A stretch of DNA of 64,000 bases from positions 1 through 64,000 of the forward strand of contig NZ_FTNL01000006.1 in assembly GCF_900156395.1 (NCBI RefSeq), in the 5' to 3' direction. A program made the translations under genes and the position numbers. This document shows positions 42,707 through 52,574 of the stretch, piece after piece. A model generated the notes under the pieces. The model had not been told where the DNA came from and did not search any database. It saw only the letters and a program-made list of their open reading frames with translations. The DNA comes from Fluoribacter gormanii. GTDB lineage: Bacteria > Pseudomonadota > Gammaproteobacteria > Legionellales > Legionellaceae. Positions within the stretch are counted from its first letter, which is position 1. Each line of letters opens with the position of its first letter.

Positions 42707-45562
42707 TCAGATTTTATTAATAACCACCCGTAGCGCTTGCAATTTTAAAGTGGTACTGTGAATAAATTCCTCACTATCAACAAGCTGCTTTTTGTAAAAA
42801 GCAATTTCATCCTCACGTATCGAGGGATTAACGCTTTTTAACGCCTCAAGTCGATTTACTTCTTGAGAGATAGTTTGTTTCATCTGTCCAGTAGCCTCTC
42901 CCAATATCTCTTGTAGTTGTGATTCAGCTACTTTTTTACTTTGCGCCAATATATTCTCGAGCTCCACATGAATCTGCTGAATGATTGGGTATCCTAAATG
43001 ACGTTTCACAGGCTGGCACATTTGATTCAATTGCGTGTAATCCAAGATTTTGGAAAGGTTTTTCCCTGATACATCCATGAGCACACGAATTGGTGTAAGC
43101 GGTAAAAAACGGTCCAATTGCAAATATTTTGGCGCAACACAATTGGCTGTGAAAAAGGATTCCAAAAACAATGTTCCTGGTTTAATACTTTTAATAGAAA
43201 TAGTCGCTAAAGTTGCATTACCCAGCTCAGAATCCAGGATCATTTCCATCGACTCACTGACCATAGGATGTTCCCAGCTTAAGAATTCAACATCCTCACG
43301 CACCAGTGCTTTGGCGCGCGAATAAGTTACCGTAACCCCATCTTCTTTTAGCCCAGGAAAATGGCTTGTTTTCATATGATCCGTAGGCCGCAATATTTCC
43401 GAAAATTCAGAATGGTATTCATGATCGATGCCATATTCCTGAAACACTTGTGCCATATAATTTTCCAAGCCCAAACAATTTTCCTCTGCTTCAATAGCCG
43501 CAATCAATGCCTCTGCTTCCGATGTATTGCAGGAATTTAACTCCAACAACCGATCTCGTCCTTCATGCAGTGCCTGATTAATTTGTTCCGCACGTGTTTT
43601 TGTTTGGGCAATCAGCTGTTCTAGTTTTTCCTTATTTGTATCTACCGTATCAAGAATTGGAAGTAACTGCTCTTCAAATTCTTCATAGAGGGTAAAACCA
43701 ACAGAGCAACTCTTGGTAAATAGGTTAATCCCTTCGTGATACCAGCGAAACAATTTCTCTTGTACGGTATTCATCAGATAAGGAACATAAATTTCAATAG
43801 CATGCCGCTGACCTATGCGATCAAGTCGACCAATGCGTTGTTCCAGTAAATCGGGGTTTAATGGCAGATCAAACAAGACTAGATGATGAGCAAATTGAAA
43901 GTTTCGACCTTCACTTCCTATTTCAGAACAAATAAGCGCCTGAGCACCATTTTCTTGTTCAGCAAAATAAGCGGCGGCCCGATCTCGTTCAATAATCGAT
44001 AGTCCTTCATGAAAAGAAGAACTGCGAATCCCTATTTTTACTTTTAAATACTGATCCAATGCAGTTGCGGTGTTTGCCTTGGCGCAAATAACCAGCACCT
44101 TTTCGGGATACACTTCATTGATTTTGTTTGCTAGCCACCTTACTCGCGGATCCTGTTCAAGCCACAACTCTTTCGCCACCAGTTGTTCGGGATAAAGTTT
44201 TCTTTGGCCTTTTTGTTCATCAAGAGCAGAATAAATCGCCGGACACTCCAACGGATTGGCATGTACTCGCCGCTCAGGAAAACCCTGAATCGCAGCACGC
44301 GTATTACGAAATAGAACACGACCTGTTCCATGTCGGTCAAGCAGATCTTTAATGATCTGATTCACACTCAAACCGGCTATTTCTCCCAAATAGGTTTCTA
44401 ATTGAGACTTGTGCTCTGCATTCAAGGCTTCCGTTGATGTTTGCTCCTCATATGTCATCAACTCTTGTACCAGTTTATTGATTTTCTGGTACCCTTCTTC
44501 TTCTTTTTTAAACGCAGAAAAATCATAAAATCGAGAAGGATCAAGCAGCCTTAATCGAGCAAAATGACTCGCAATTCCCGCTTGTTCCGGTGTTGCAGTG
44601 AGAAGCAACAAGCCTTTGCTTTGGTTGGCTAATTCTTCAATACATTCATATTCAGGACTCTGTTCTTCCTCGGACCAATGCAAATGATGCGCTTCATCGA
44701 CAATCAACAAATCCCACTGGCTACTAAGCGCATGTTGGCGTGCTTTTTCATTTTCCATGAGGAAATCCAGACTGCATAACACCAATTGCTGATGTTCAAA
44801 AAGATTCTCTTGTGTTGTACCGATCTGCATCCCTTCTTCTTCATCTAACTCATAAACCAGTTCATAGCGTTCGGCATCAATGATCGAGAAATACAAATTA
44901 AAACGGCGAATCATCTCGACAAGCCATTGATGAATCAAAGTTTGTGGTACCACGATCAATACTCGATTAGCCCGGCCAGTACATAATTGATAATGGAGAA
45001 CCATGCCTGCTTCTATGGTCTTACCAAGCCCTACTTCATCGGCAAGCAGAACCCTCGGGGCATAGCGCTGTGCTACTTCCCGGGCTATATAAACCTGATG
45101 TTTGAGATGGCTGGTTCGTGAACCCAATAATCCCCTAACCATAGATTGCTGAAGTCTACTTACATGATTCAGGGTATCGATTCTCAACTTAAATGTATTT
45201 AACTTATCAAGCAATCCACTAAAAAGTCTTTGCTCTGGAGTATTGAGTTTGATAAAACAATCGAGGGAAAGCTCACTGATGCGCTGCTCATTACCCTCCT
45301 CATCAACTCCTGTATAAAAAAGCAATCCTTGTCGCTCTTCAACTTGCGTAATATGCATTTTTTGTTGGTTAGACGTAATTACTTCTTCACCTACTTTATA
45401 AATAATACGACTCAGTGGAGCACTATCTGTAGAATAAATTCGTTCCTCGCCAGCCGCTGGAAAACTTAAACTCACTTGTCTGCCATTCAGATCAATAATG
45501 ATACCTAAACCCAGTTGTGTTTCAGTGTTACTTATCCAGCGTTGGCCAATATTAAAAGTCAT
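42707..45562 (-). CDS. rapA: RNA polymerase-associated ATPase RapA
   Basis: RapA is a Swi2/Snf2 ATPase that helps recycle RNA polymerase. The 951-residue protein is close to the E. coli length and shows an N-terminal Tudor-like region (GLGIIIDLNGRQVSLSFPAA). Walker A is LADEVGLGKTIEAG, the DEAH box is DLLIVDEAHHLHW, and helicase motifs include LLLLTATPEQAG and ALICSEIGSEGRNFQFAHH. Motif VI is LLEQRIGRLDRIGQ. The RapA-specific C-terminal domain is present. It is a single gene on the minus strand. Confidence 0.96.
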   Translation of the reverse strand: MTFNIGQRWISNTETQLGLGIIIDLNGRQVSLSFPAAGEERIYSTDSAPLSRIIYKVGEEVITSNQQKMHITQVEERQGLLFYTGVDEEGNEQRISELSLDCFIKLNTPEQRLFSGLLDKLNTFKLRIDTLNHVSRLQQSMVRGLLGSRTSHLKHQVYIAREVAQRYAPRVLLADEVGLGKTIEAGMVLHYQLCTGRANRVLIVVPQTLIHQWLVEMIRRFNLYFSIIDAERYELVYELDEEEGMQIGTTQENLFEHQQLVLCSLDFLMENEKARQHALSSQWDLLIVDEAHHLHWSEEEQSPEYECIEELANQSKGLLLLTATPEQAGIASHFARLRLLDPSRFYDFSAFKKEEEGYQKINKLVQELMTYEEQTSTEALNAEHKSQLETYLGEIAGLSVNQIIKDLLDRHGTGRVLFRNTRAAIQGFPERRVHANPLECPAIYSALDEQKGQRKLYPEQLVAKELWLEQDPRVRWLANKINEVYPEKVLVICAKANTATALDQYLKVKIGIRSSSFHEGLSIIERDRAAAYFAEQENGAQALICSEIGSEGRNFQFAHHLVLFDLPLNPDLLEQRIGRLDRIGQRHAIEIYVPYLMNTVQEKLFRWYHEGINLFTKSCSVGFTLYEEFEEQLLPILDTVDTNKEKLEQLIAQTKTRAEQINQALHEGRDRLLELNSCNTSEAEALIAAIEAEENCLGLENYMAQVFQEYGIDHEYHSEFSEILRPTDHMKTSHFPGLKEDGVTVTYSRAKALVREDVEFLSWEHPMVSESMEMILDSELGNATLATISIKSIKPGTLFLESFFTANCVAPKYLQLDRFLPLTPIRVLMDVSGKNLSKILDYTQLNQMCQPVKRHLGYPIIQQIHVELENILAQSKKVAESQLQEILGEATGQMKQTISQEVNRLEALKSVNPSIREDEIAFYKKQLVDSEEFIHSTTLKLQALRVVINKI

Positions 45563-45624
45563 AAAAAAATCATCTTTAATTGTTAAGTGTGGATAAAATA
45601 ATCAAAAATTTAAATAAACTCAAC

Positions 45625-45653
45625 TTGACTTGTATTCTTTTTTTGAATAGCAT
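45625..45653 (+). promoter_or_regulatory. candidate sigma-70 promoter
   Basis: TTGACT at 45625-45630 and TAGCAT at 45648-45653 are separated by 17 bp, ahead of the gene starting at 45686. The -10 element is weak. Confidence 0.4.
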
Positions 45654-45685
45654 GGCTCGGTTTTAAACAAACTGAGGGGCACACC

Positions 45686-46372
45686 ATGGAATATAAACGC
45701 GATAGAAACATTGAGCAAGACTCAGAATACTCACGCACCCAAGATCAATATTACTATCCAAGAACAAAATTTTCACATTCACAACCAAAAAAAGTCTTTC
45801 TTGGAAAAGAACCTTCAATCTTTGATGCATGCTTAGGCACACCAAGAGAAAAGGAGGGAGCCCGAGCTGCATTTAAAGGCAACGCTATGGGATTTTATTC
45901 AGAGGCTCAAAGAGTTCTCCCTGGTTTCTTCGCCCCCTTGAGAAATAAAAAGGAATTCGCTACTCTCGCAGCTGCTCCGATTGTTTCTCCTGTTATTCTA
46001 GTTATTGCTAGTGCCGCATCAGCAATCGCAGCTGCCGGAGCCGCATTAACTGCTTTGGGAAGTTTAGTTTTTGCTGCAGGAGCAGGGTTACATAGTTTAC
46101 GCAAACCCGAAGCAAAAGAAACGACTCAAGAAGCGCTTATGGTTGCTGCGAAAGCCGGTATTGTTGCTGCTGCTTGTGCTGCGATTACAATTGCTGCTGC
46201 TTTATTAGCCGTTGTTTTGACTCCAGTAGCTTTGACATATTTTGTTACTCGCTCTGGTGCAACCGTTGTTAATGCAACTTCTAAGTGCATTTCTACTTGT
46301 TCCTCTAAAGAAAATGCAGAAAAAGAAGAAAACGAAGAAAGTAGCAATCATGGCTATGTAAGGGTGCAATAA
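45686..46372 (+). CDS. Ala-rich hydrophobic hypothetical protein (228 aa)
   Basis: I do not recognise this protein. Residues 1-75 are polar with many Tyr, Arg and Lys. Two long Ala/Val-rich hydrophobic stretches follow (PIVSPVILVIASAASAIAAA, then AAACAAITIAAALLAVVLTP). The C-terminus is acidic (CSSKENAEKEENEES). The polar head, paired hydrophobic helices and acidic tail suggest a membrane-active Legionella-specific protein. GGGGCACACC lies upstream of the ATG. The next gene has a similar overall plan. Confidence 0.6.
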   Translation: MEYKRDRNIEQDSEYSRTQDQYYYPRTKFSHSQPKKVFLGKEPSIFDACLGTPREKEGARAAFKGNAMGFYSEAQRVLPGFFAPLRNKKEFATLAAAPIVSPVILVIASAASAIAAAGAALTALGSLVFAAGAGLHSLRKPEAKETTQEALMVAAKAGIVAAACAAITIAAALLAVVLTPVALTYFVTRSGATVVNATSKCISTCSSKENAEKEENEESSNHGYVRVQ

Positions 46373-46387
46373 GTTTACTGATTTAAA

Positions 46388-46407
46388 GTTGGGCTATAAA
46401 GCCCAAC
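46388..46407 (+). terminator. terminator hairpin
   Basis: GTTGGGCT and AGCCCAAC pair perfectly around a four-base loop just after the gene ending at 46372. No long T-run follows. Confidence 0.6.
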
Positions 46408-46564
46408 CTATCATTTGTAAAAAAATTTTTTTAACTCGCTCAATAATACCTGTTTGCTGAGTCAAATCCCTAGTCGTTCTAAAAACAAATTTTCCTTGTT
46501 TTTTTAGGTTATCTTGGTTAAAAATAGTAGGCACAGGAAGAATATTCAACAGAAAGGAAATCGT

Positions 46565-47818
46565 ATGGCTACCAACGCAGAAGAGCTTCAACATCTTATC
46601 GAAATTGATATTGCCGAACAAAAACCAACAGAATCCTCCAAAAAAATCAGAGAAGAAGAAATACACTCTCAATTAAAAATTCTCAATGAAGATACAGAAC
46701 AAGATAAGCTCGAAAAAATTACCATTACTAAAGAAATATTTGAGGAAATTAGAAAAAGTCTACAAGATACTGTCAAAAGCATGGAAAAAAACCCAAGTAT
46801 TTTTTCGCGCGCCGCAGAATACTGGGGAGAGCTGCCACTTTGGCAAAAAATTATTGGTGGTGTCGCATTAACTGTTCCCACATTAATCATTGGCATCGCG
46901 GCACATATTGGTTTTCTCTTAGCACTTTGTGGTGTTACTGCCGTTACTTATGCAGCAGGAGGAGTCATTCTTGATGATCATCACAAATGCAGTACCAGTG
47001 CTGTAGAAAGCTTACAAAAAGGAATTTTGGGACTGGCTGATCTTCTTGAATTAACTATTAATGCGCTGGATATTATCCGTAAACAGCTAGCAACAGAAAT
47101 TCAAAAATTCGTCAAAGAAAATGAAAAGCTTGCAGAAAATATTGAGGCATTAAGCAATCAAATTGATGCAATTGACAAGCAAGTCATCGCTACTTCGAAA
47201 GTAAATACAATATTAGGCGAAACCAAAGATGGATTAGTGGCAGTTTCTGAGTCCCTCAAAGAAGGAGTGACCCAACAGGCTGATTTGATGAAACAAAACC
47301 AGGAGAAATTGGATCGTATTACGGAAGCATACAGTGCCAATCAAAAGGAATTAGCACTAAAAGTTCTAGAAGTACAAAAAGTAAGATTCGAGCTTGGAGA
47401 AGAACTGACTAAAGCGAGATCACTGATAGAAGCACTTCATAGCTCCGTAAGTCAATTGTCACTCGTCGCGATTGGCGATGAGGAAAAACGCCTCGCTTTT
47501 CAAAAAAAATTAGATGAATTCATAGAAAATAAAGAAGCAAGTTTTCTGCAAATAGCGGATCGCATTTGTGCATCGGAAGAAAAACTTAAGCTCGTGCAAC
47601 TAGAATTAGAGAACACAAACAGACGTTATCATGAGCTCCTTCAGATACAGGAAAAGCACATAGATACGCTTAAAATACTTAGTACCCAATCTCCCTCAGA
47701 GCAAACTCCGAAAACAACACCGGTTGGCGAGATACTGAGCAATGTGGGGATTTATGCAACGAGACAAGGAGCACCCGTCAGTCAAGCAACCGAAACTCTA
47801 TCGCCTGAATTTAACTAG
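46565..47818 (+). CDS. coiled-coil protein with transmembrane pair (417 aa), candidate effector
   Basis: The N-terminal 90 residues are charged and helical. Two hydrophobic segments follow (WQKIIGGVALTVPTLIIGIA, then GFLLALCGVTAVTYAAGGVI). The rest, about 270 residues, is almost continuous coiled coil (KENEKLAENIEALSNQIDAI, then LVQLELENTNRRYHELLQIQ). The ATG at 46565 is preceded by AGAAAGGAAATC; the frame is open further left. There is no enzymatic motif. Coiled-coil membrane proteins of this build are frequent among Dot/Icm substrates acting on vesicle traffic, but this is inferred. Confidence 0.65.
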   Translation: MATNAEELQHLIEIDIAEQKPTESSKKIREEEIHSQLKILNEDTEQDKLEKITITKEIFEEIRKSLQDTVKSMEKNPSIFSRAAEYWGELPLWQKIIGGVALTVPTLIIGIAAHIGFLLALCGVTAVTYAAGGVILDDHHKCSTSAVESLQKGILGLADLLELTINALDIIRKQLATEIQKFVKENEKLAENIEALSNQIDAIDKQVIATSKVNTILGETKDGLVAVSESLKEGVTQQADLMKQNQEKLDRITEAYSANQKELALKVLEVQKVRFELGEELTKARSLIEALHSSVSQLSLVAIGDEEKRLAFQKKLDEFIENKEASFLQIADRICASEEKLKLVQLELENTNRRYHELLQIQEKHIDTLKILSTQSPSEQTPKTTPVGEILSNVGIYATRQGAPVSQATETLSPEFN

Positions 47819-47837
47819 AAGTAACTTGATTCATATT

Positions 47838-47870
47838 CCCTCTCCACATATTTTTTCTAACTGGAGAGGG
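47838..47870 (+). terminator. hairpin after coiled-coil gene
   Basis: CCCTCTCCA at 47838-47846 pairs with TGGAGAGGG at 47862-47870. The loop contains a run of T residues but none follows the stem, so termination is plausible rather than certain. Confidence 0.45.
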
Positions 47871-48005
47871 GGTAGGACAGGCTTTGTAGTCTGAACCTAT
47901 GAAATGGACCCAGGTTTTCCTAATCCGGTGACTACTTGATGCAAGCTGCTTAGTTAATTATTTTAGGCTATTCTTAGAAATCATAGAGAGCGAAAAGGAT
48001 TTAAT

Positions 48006-49280
48006 ATGAGCTTCAAAGAAAAAGTGGCCATTCTTGGCAGTTCCCGCACTCCATTTGTCAAATCGCAAACCCACTATTTAGGCAAATCCAATCAGGATTT
48101 GTTAGGAGCCGCCCTAGCTGATCTGATCAATAAAACCAAAATTCAAGGTGAACTATTGGGTGATTTTATTGCAGGGGCCATTATGAATCATCCTTTTGAC
48201 TGGAATCTAGCGCGTGAAACTGTCTTGGGCAGCACCCTATCACCTGAAACCCCGGGATTAACCATACAACGTGCCTGTGGTACGGGTTTAGAGGCAATCA
48301 ACTTGATTGCACTTAAAATTGCCAGTGGGCAAATTACCGCGGGAATAGGGGGAGGGACAGATACGAACTCAGATACCCCATTAATCGGTCAAAGAAAGCT
48401 AACCCATTTCTTAATTAAACTTCAACATGCAAAAGGCCTTAAGGAAAAGCTGGGAATTCTCAAAGAATTCCGCTTGGGCATGTTAAAACCTCAATTACCG
48501 GAAGTTCGCGAACCGCGAACAGGCCTCTCCATGGGGGATCATTGTGAACTGATGGTTAAAGAATGGCAAATTACCCGTAAGGCTCAGGATGAGTTGGCAT
48601 TTCGCTCACATCAGCATGCGGCGCAGGCCTATGATGAAGGATTTTATGAAGATTTGATTGCACCTCTCGATTCCTTAAAACGTGATACGATTACTCGCAA
48701 AGATACGTCTTTGGAGAGATTAGCGGCATTAAAACCTGCTTTTGATAAATCAGATAAAGGCAGTTTAACAGCAGGAAACTCAACCCCGTTAACCGATGGA
48801 GCATCTGTGGTGCTATTAGGCTCTCCTCAATGGGCTAATAGCCATGAGCTGGAGCCACTCGCTTATTTTGTTGATTGTGAGTTGGCTGCGGTAGATTTTG
48901 TGCATGGTGCAGGCCTATTAATGGCACCCACGATTGCAGTCTCTCGTTTATTGGCCAGAAATCGCCTCACCTTGCACGATTTTGATTATTATGAAATTCA
49001 TGAAGCCTTTGCGGGTCAAGTACTCTGTACTTTAAAAGCCTGGGAATCCACTGAATATTGTCAAAAAGTTTTGAACCTCAAAAAACCTTTAGGAAGTATT
49101 GATACACAAAGAATGAATATTAAAGGTGGAAGCCTTGCCCTTGGCCATCCATTCGCTGCTACAGGTGGACGATTAGTCGGCGCTGCTGCCAAAATACTCG
49201 CCAATAAAGGTCAAGGACGTATTCTTTTGAGCGTTTGTACTGCCGGGGGGATGGGCGTTGCTGCAATTATTGAACGCTAG
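48006..49280 (+). CDS. acetyl-CoA acyltransferase (thiolase)
   Basis: Thiolases cleave or form 3-ketoacyl-CoA. This 424-residue enzyme has the acyl-accepting Cys91 in LTIQRACGTGLEAI, the conserved YEIHEAFAGQ, the catalytic His in GGSLALGHPFAATGGR and the second Cys in SVCTAGGMGVAAI. The length fits the FadI-like group with a longer loop domain. It may serve beta-oxidation or polyhydroxybutyrate metabolism. No fad partner gene is adjacent. Confidence 0.92.
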   Translation: MSFKEKVAILGSSRTPFVKSQTHYLGKSNQDLLGAALADLINKTKIQGELLGDFIAGAIMNHPFDWNLARETVLGSTLSPETPGLTIQRACGTGLEAINLIALKIASGQITAGIGGGTDTNSDTPLIGQRKLTHFLIKLQHAKGLKEKLGILKEFRLGMLKPQLPEVREPRTGLSMGDHCELMVKEWQITRKAQDELAFRSHQHAAQAYDEGFYEDLIAPLDSLKRDTITRKDTSLERLAALKPAFDKSDKGSLTAGNSTPLTDGASVVLLGSPQWANSHELEPLAYFVDCELAAVDFVHGAGLLMAPTIAVSRLLARNRLTLHDFDYYEIHEAFAGQVLCTLKAWESTEYCQKVLNLKKPLGSIDTQRMNIKGGSLALGHPFAATGGRLVGAAAKILANKGQGRILLSVCTAGGMGVAAIIER

Positions 49281-49372
49281 CCTGGCGTACCCAGCCTAGA
49301 AGCGAGTCATTACAAATAAAAACACCACAAAGCCGGGGTTTGCGCTTTACAACACTCAGACGAGTTGATGAT

Positions 49373-50320
49373 TTAAATAAGTGTATAAGGCCTTGCTTCT
49401 CCCTGAACTCGTTCACTATGAAGCTCTTTGGCTTTACGGGCAAAAAAATTACTTGCTAGATAGGCGCTAACAGCAACCGTTGAAGACACTGCCTCAGTAG
49501 CAGCCAAAGGTGGTTCTTGTTCTACGTCATTCCGCTTAAAGAAAAAGCCGCCGCCATAAGTCGCATTTGCCGCCACATCAATTGTTTTTTTGAGCAACAC
49601 ATTCAAATTATCAAAATACAATGGAATGGTGAAATTACTATCACCCAGATCAATTCCTATTTTAAAAGGCTCGGATATAACCGGGCCATTGTAATGTGCA
49701 CCGCTCACAAGTTGTTTGCTATGAGGGGGATAAGTAATACTGGGAAAGCTCTTTTCCGAAATATGGAGTACTGCGGCTGTAACTGCATTACTTAGCATGG
49801 CATTAGAAACTGCTCCAGTAAACGCTTCCGCGCCTACATATGCATACTCTTTGTAACTAGGCTTAGCAATTTGCATCTCTTTCGTGCGGGCATAATAACG
49901 CCGCTCTTCTCTGTTTTGTTGCCAATGGTTAATACTGGCCCCTAAAGTTTTTAAAGCGACACCTGACGCGACACAAATCGCGCTGGCAGTTTGCAGCGTT
50001 CCTGCATTAACATAATCAGTGAGGTTGTACGTGGTGCCATTATTTACATGATTATTGTAAGACAAAGGGTACGATTCGTTAAAGCGATAGTTTTCCAAAC
50101 TTGCCAAGTCAACACCCAGGGTAAAGTTCCCCTCTGCATGAACCGAGCCATAATATGATGCAGTCACATCATGCAAAGAAAGCGCATTAGAAACAGCAAA
50201 TGCGGCGCCGCCTAGAGAGCATGCCAATGTAGCACAGACGTTCATGGTATCTGCTACTGTATGAACTGTTGTATCAAATACCCAATGAGTTGCCGTCCAA
50301 AATTTATCCATCCACCGCAT
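49373..50320 (-). CDS. hypothetical membrane-associated protein (315 aa)
   Basis: I do not recognise this protein. It contains hydrophobic stretches near residues 25-45 (NVCATLACSLGGAAFAVSNA), 110-130 (LQTASAICVASGVALKTLGA), around 170 and near 290 (EAVSSTVAVSAYLASNFFA). A central region is rich in Asn, Tyr and Thr. It could be a multi-pass protein or a translocated hydrophobic effector. A short piece of palindromic repeat (GGGGTTTGCGCTTT at about 49336) lies just beyond its stop. Confidence 0.6.
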   Translation of the reverse strand: MRWMDKFWTATHWVFDTTVHTVADTMNVCATLACSLGGAAFAVSNALSLHDVTASYYGSVHAEGNFTLGVDLASLENYRFNESYPLSYNNHVNNGTTYNLTDYVNAGTLQTASAICVASGVALKTLGASINHWQQNREERRYYARTKEMQIAKPSYKEYAYVGAEAFTGAVSNAMLSNAVTAAVLHISEKSFPSITYPPHSKQLVSGAHYNGPVISEPFKIGIDLGDSNFTIPLYFDNLNVLLKKTIDVAANATYGGGFFFKRNDVEQEPPLAATEAVSSTVAVSAYLASNFFARKAKELHSERVQGEARPYTLI

Positions 50321-50502
50321 AAATCTACCTTTCTTTAACTATAAAAAAGACTCACTCTATTTTGAATCATTGCAAGTCAAAAGATTGACAAATATCTGTC
50401 CGAATTATCAGAACATATCTATTTCAACGGGTCAATATTATTTACCAGCAGGGTTTGGATATTGCTTGAAAGAAATAAAAAGATTGCACTCGCTATCACA
50501 TC

Positions 50503-51273
50503 CTAAAATTGATGCAAATAAGAATTTATTTCACTGGCACGGTTAGTAAACAGCCAATTTATCCCACGATTGAGTTCCCTGTATAAACTGTATTTGGAAT
50601 CGACCATACCCACCCCGATAATTTTTCCGGCCGAGTTTAGCCGGTTAAGGGCTTTGTTACCGATCATAAGATAATGACCCAATACGCCCCCATAATTCTC
50701 ATTTAAACTAGCATCACAAAATTGATCCACGTTATTATGAACTGCTACCAGCAGCAGTGCATTTTTGGGAAATTTTGACAAAGAAGAAAAAATGGTCGAA
50801 TTTAAAGTAAGCAAATGATAATGCTCACCAGGAGATAATCCTTGCAAGGATTTGACTAAAGCGTCCTCGTCATAAAAGGGTTCTTTTAATTCGATAAGTA
50901 AATGCATGCGCCCCCCATAAGCTGCAATAACCTCATCAAGGGTAGGCACGTCAGGAGCGAGGTCACGTAATTCACTAAAGTTCAAATTGGCAATTGCCCG
51001 ATCATGTCCCCACAGACGTTTTAGCGTTGGATCATGGTTTACCACAAGCACTTTATCTGCGGTTGCATGTACATCAAACTCAATTCCCCAACAACCCAAT
51101 TCTTTTGCCAGATCAAATGCGGCACGCGTATTTTCAATAATCCCCTGAGCATTGTTGTGCGCACCCCGGTGTGCAATCAAACGCGCGGTCTTGACCATCT
51201 CTAAAGAGGGTTTATCTCGAGGGACAATAGCAAAATAGCGATCCACTATTTTTTGCAATAAGTTAAGTGACAC
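50503..51273 (-). CDS. glycerophosphodiester phosphodiesterase
   Basis: GDPD enzymes split glycerophosphodiesters to glycerol-3-phosphate and an alcohol. Motifs are LIAHRGAHNNAQGIIENT with the catalytic His, GIEFDVHATADKVLVVNHDP with metal Glu and Asp and the second His, and LLIELKEPF. I chose the GTG at 51273 because AAGGA lies 7 nt upstream; the frame is open for 19 more codons. At 256 residues it matches the cytoplasmic UgpQ type with no signal peptide. Confidence 0.88.
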   Translation of the reverse strand: MSLNLLQKIVDRYFAIVPRDKPSLEMVKTARLIAHRGAHNNAQGIIENTRAAFDLAKELGCWGIEFDVHATADKVLVVNHDPTLKRLWGHDRAIANLNFSELRDLAPDVPTLDEVIAAYGGRMHLLIELKEPFYDEDALVKSLQGLSPGEHYHLLTLNSTIFSSLSKFPKNALLLVAVHNNVDQFCDASLNENYGGVLGHYLMIGNKALNRLNSAGKIIGVGMVDSKYSLYRELNRGINWLFTNRASEINSYLHQF

Positions 51274-51393
51274 ACTGATATCCTTATATTTGTTTACTTT
51301 TATTCTAAGCACGGAACATGGAAAACGCAAAAGGAGCTGATTTCTCTTGCAACTTGTGTAAAAATAATAGCCTTTTTAATTGATGAACTGTAT

Positions 51394-52359
51394 ATGCCTT
51401 TAATTACTACCGAAATTGATCGGGCTATTCGCGATTTAAGAGCAGGGAAACCTGTAGCCATTCCTACAGAAACTGTCTATGGATTAGCCGCACCTATTAA
51501 TAATGAAAAGGCAATTAGAGCAGTTTTTGCAATGAAAGATAGGCCATTGAATCATCCTTTGATTGTTCATGTTGCCTCCAACTGGGATCTCAACACACTA
51601 GTCGAAGATATTCCTGCCTATGCCCAACAGCTCATTAAAAAATTTTGGCCAGGCCCTTTAACTCTGGTGTTGCATTGCAAACGCGAGCAAATTAATCCAT
51701 TAATTACCGGTGGCCAAACTACAGTAGCGATTAGATGCCCAGCCCACCCCATAGCCCAGGAATTATTAACCAAATTAGACATCCCCTTAGTCGCCCCATC
51801 AGCCAACCCTTTTGGGAAGGTAAGCCCCACCACCGCACAGCATGTTAGTGAATCATTCCCTAACCAGGAGTTAACCATATTAGATGGAGGCCGCTGCACA
51901 GTAGGGATTGAGTCCACCATCATTGATGCGACTCATGCAGAAAACTATCAGATTTTACGTCATGGACTTATCGATGAAAAAACCTTGGCAAAAGTAATTG
52001 CGACACCATCATTTAACCACGAAAACACCCTTCGAGTCCCAGGAAAACTGGAAAGTCATTACCAGCCCCAAAAGATCCTGTACTATTTTACCTCCTACGA
52101 AATACTTGCAGATTTTTGCCAAAAAAATCCAGATAAAATCTACGTTATTGCAAGCGATCGACCAGCAGGAACCCGCGAAGATCATTTTCATTTGTTAGAA
52201 GATCATCCTGAAAAAGTGGCCTTTGACTTGTATTATCAATTAAGAAAAGCGGATGCATCCGATGCCCAGATTATTGCAATCGAACTTCCTCCAACTACAG
52301 GTGAATGGCAAGGAGTAAGAGAGCGTATTTTAAAAGCCGGGACTCCTTATTGCAGTTAA
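51394..52359 (+). CDS. tsaC: L-threonylcarbamoyladenylate synthase (YrdC/Sua5 family)
   Basis: The enzyme makes threonylcarbamoyl-AMP for the t6A modification of tRNA. The YrdC domain fills residues 10-195 (PVAIPTETVYGLAAP, then KFWPGPLTLVL and VAIRCPAHPIAQELL, SANPFGKVSPTTAQHV). A C-terminal Sua5 domain follows (VPGKLESHYQPQKILYYF). With 321 residues it is the long Sua5 form rather than short TsaC. It is separated by 77 bp from tRNA-Leu. Confidence 0.92.
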   Translation: MPLITTEIDRAIRDLRAGKPVAIPTETVYGLAAPINNEKAIRAVFAMKDRPLNHPLIVHVASNWDLNTLVEDIPAYAQQLIKKFWPGPLTLVLHCKREQINPLITGGQTTVAIRCPAHPIAQELLTKLDIPLVAPSANPFGKVSPTTAQHVSESFPNQELTILDGGRCTVGIESTIIDATHAENYQILRHGLIDEKTLAKVIATPSFNHENTLRVPGKLESHYQPQKILYYFTSYEILADFCQKNPDKIYVIASDRPAGTREDHFHLLEDHPEKVAFDLYYQLRKADASDAQIIAIELPPTTGEWQGVRERILKAGTPYCS

Positions 52360-52436
52360 TCTGGGAATGATTACCTCATTTAATCTGAAAAATCCATTGA
52401 CAGAGCAGCAAAATATGAGTACCTTAGCGCCACAAT

Positions 52437-52523
52437 GCCGAGGTGGTGGAATTGGTAGACACGCTAGCTTCAGGTGCTAGTGGGGGCAACTCCGTGGAGG
52501 TTCGAGTCCTCTTCTCGGTACCA
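52437..52523 (+). tRNA. tRNA-Leu (anticodon CAG)
   Basis: The 87-nt gene has acceptor strands GCCGAGG and TCTCGGT (two G-U pairs), the anticodon stem CTAGC/GCTAG with loop TTCAGGT, a long variable arm of the class II type and encoded CCA. Anticodon is CAG. Confidence 0.95.
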
Positions 52524-52574
52524 TTTTTTACTGACGTGGTCTGATAGAAGCGACCAACCCAGGGACACAAGAGA

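Noticed and set aside
42513-42707. Minus-strand frame of 64 codons after rapA
   Set aside because: Begins inside the rapA end region, has no ribosome-binding site and contains the hairpin at 42661-42689.
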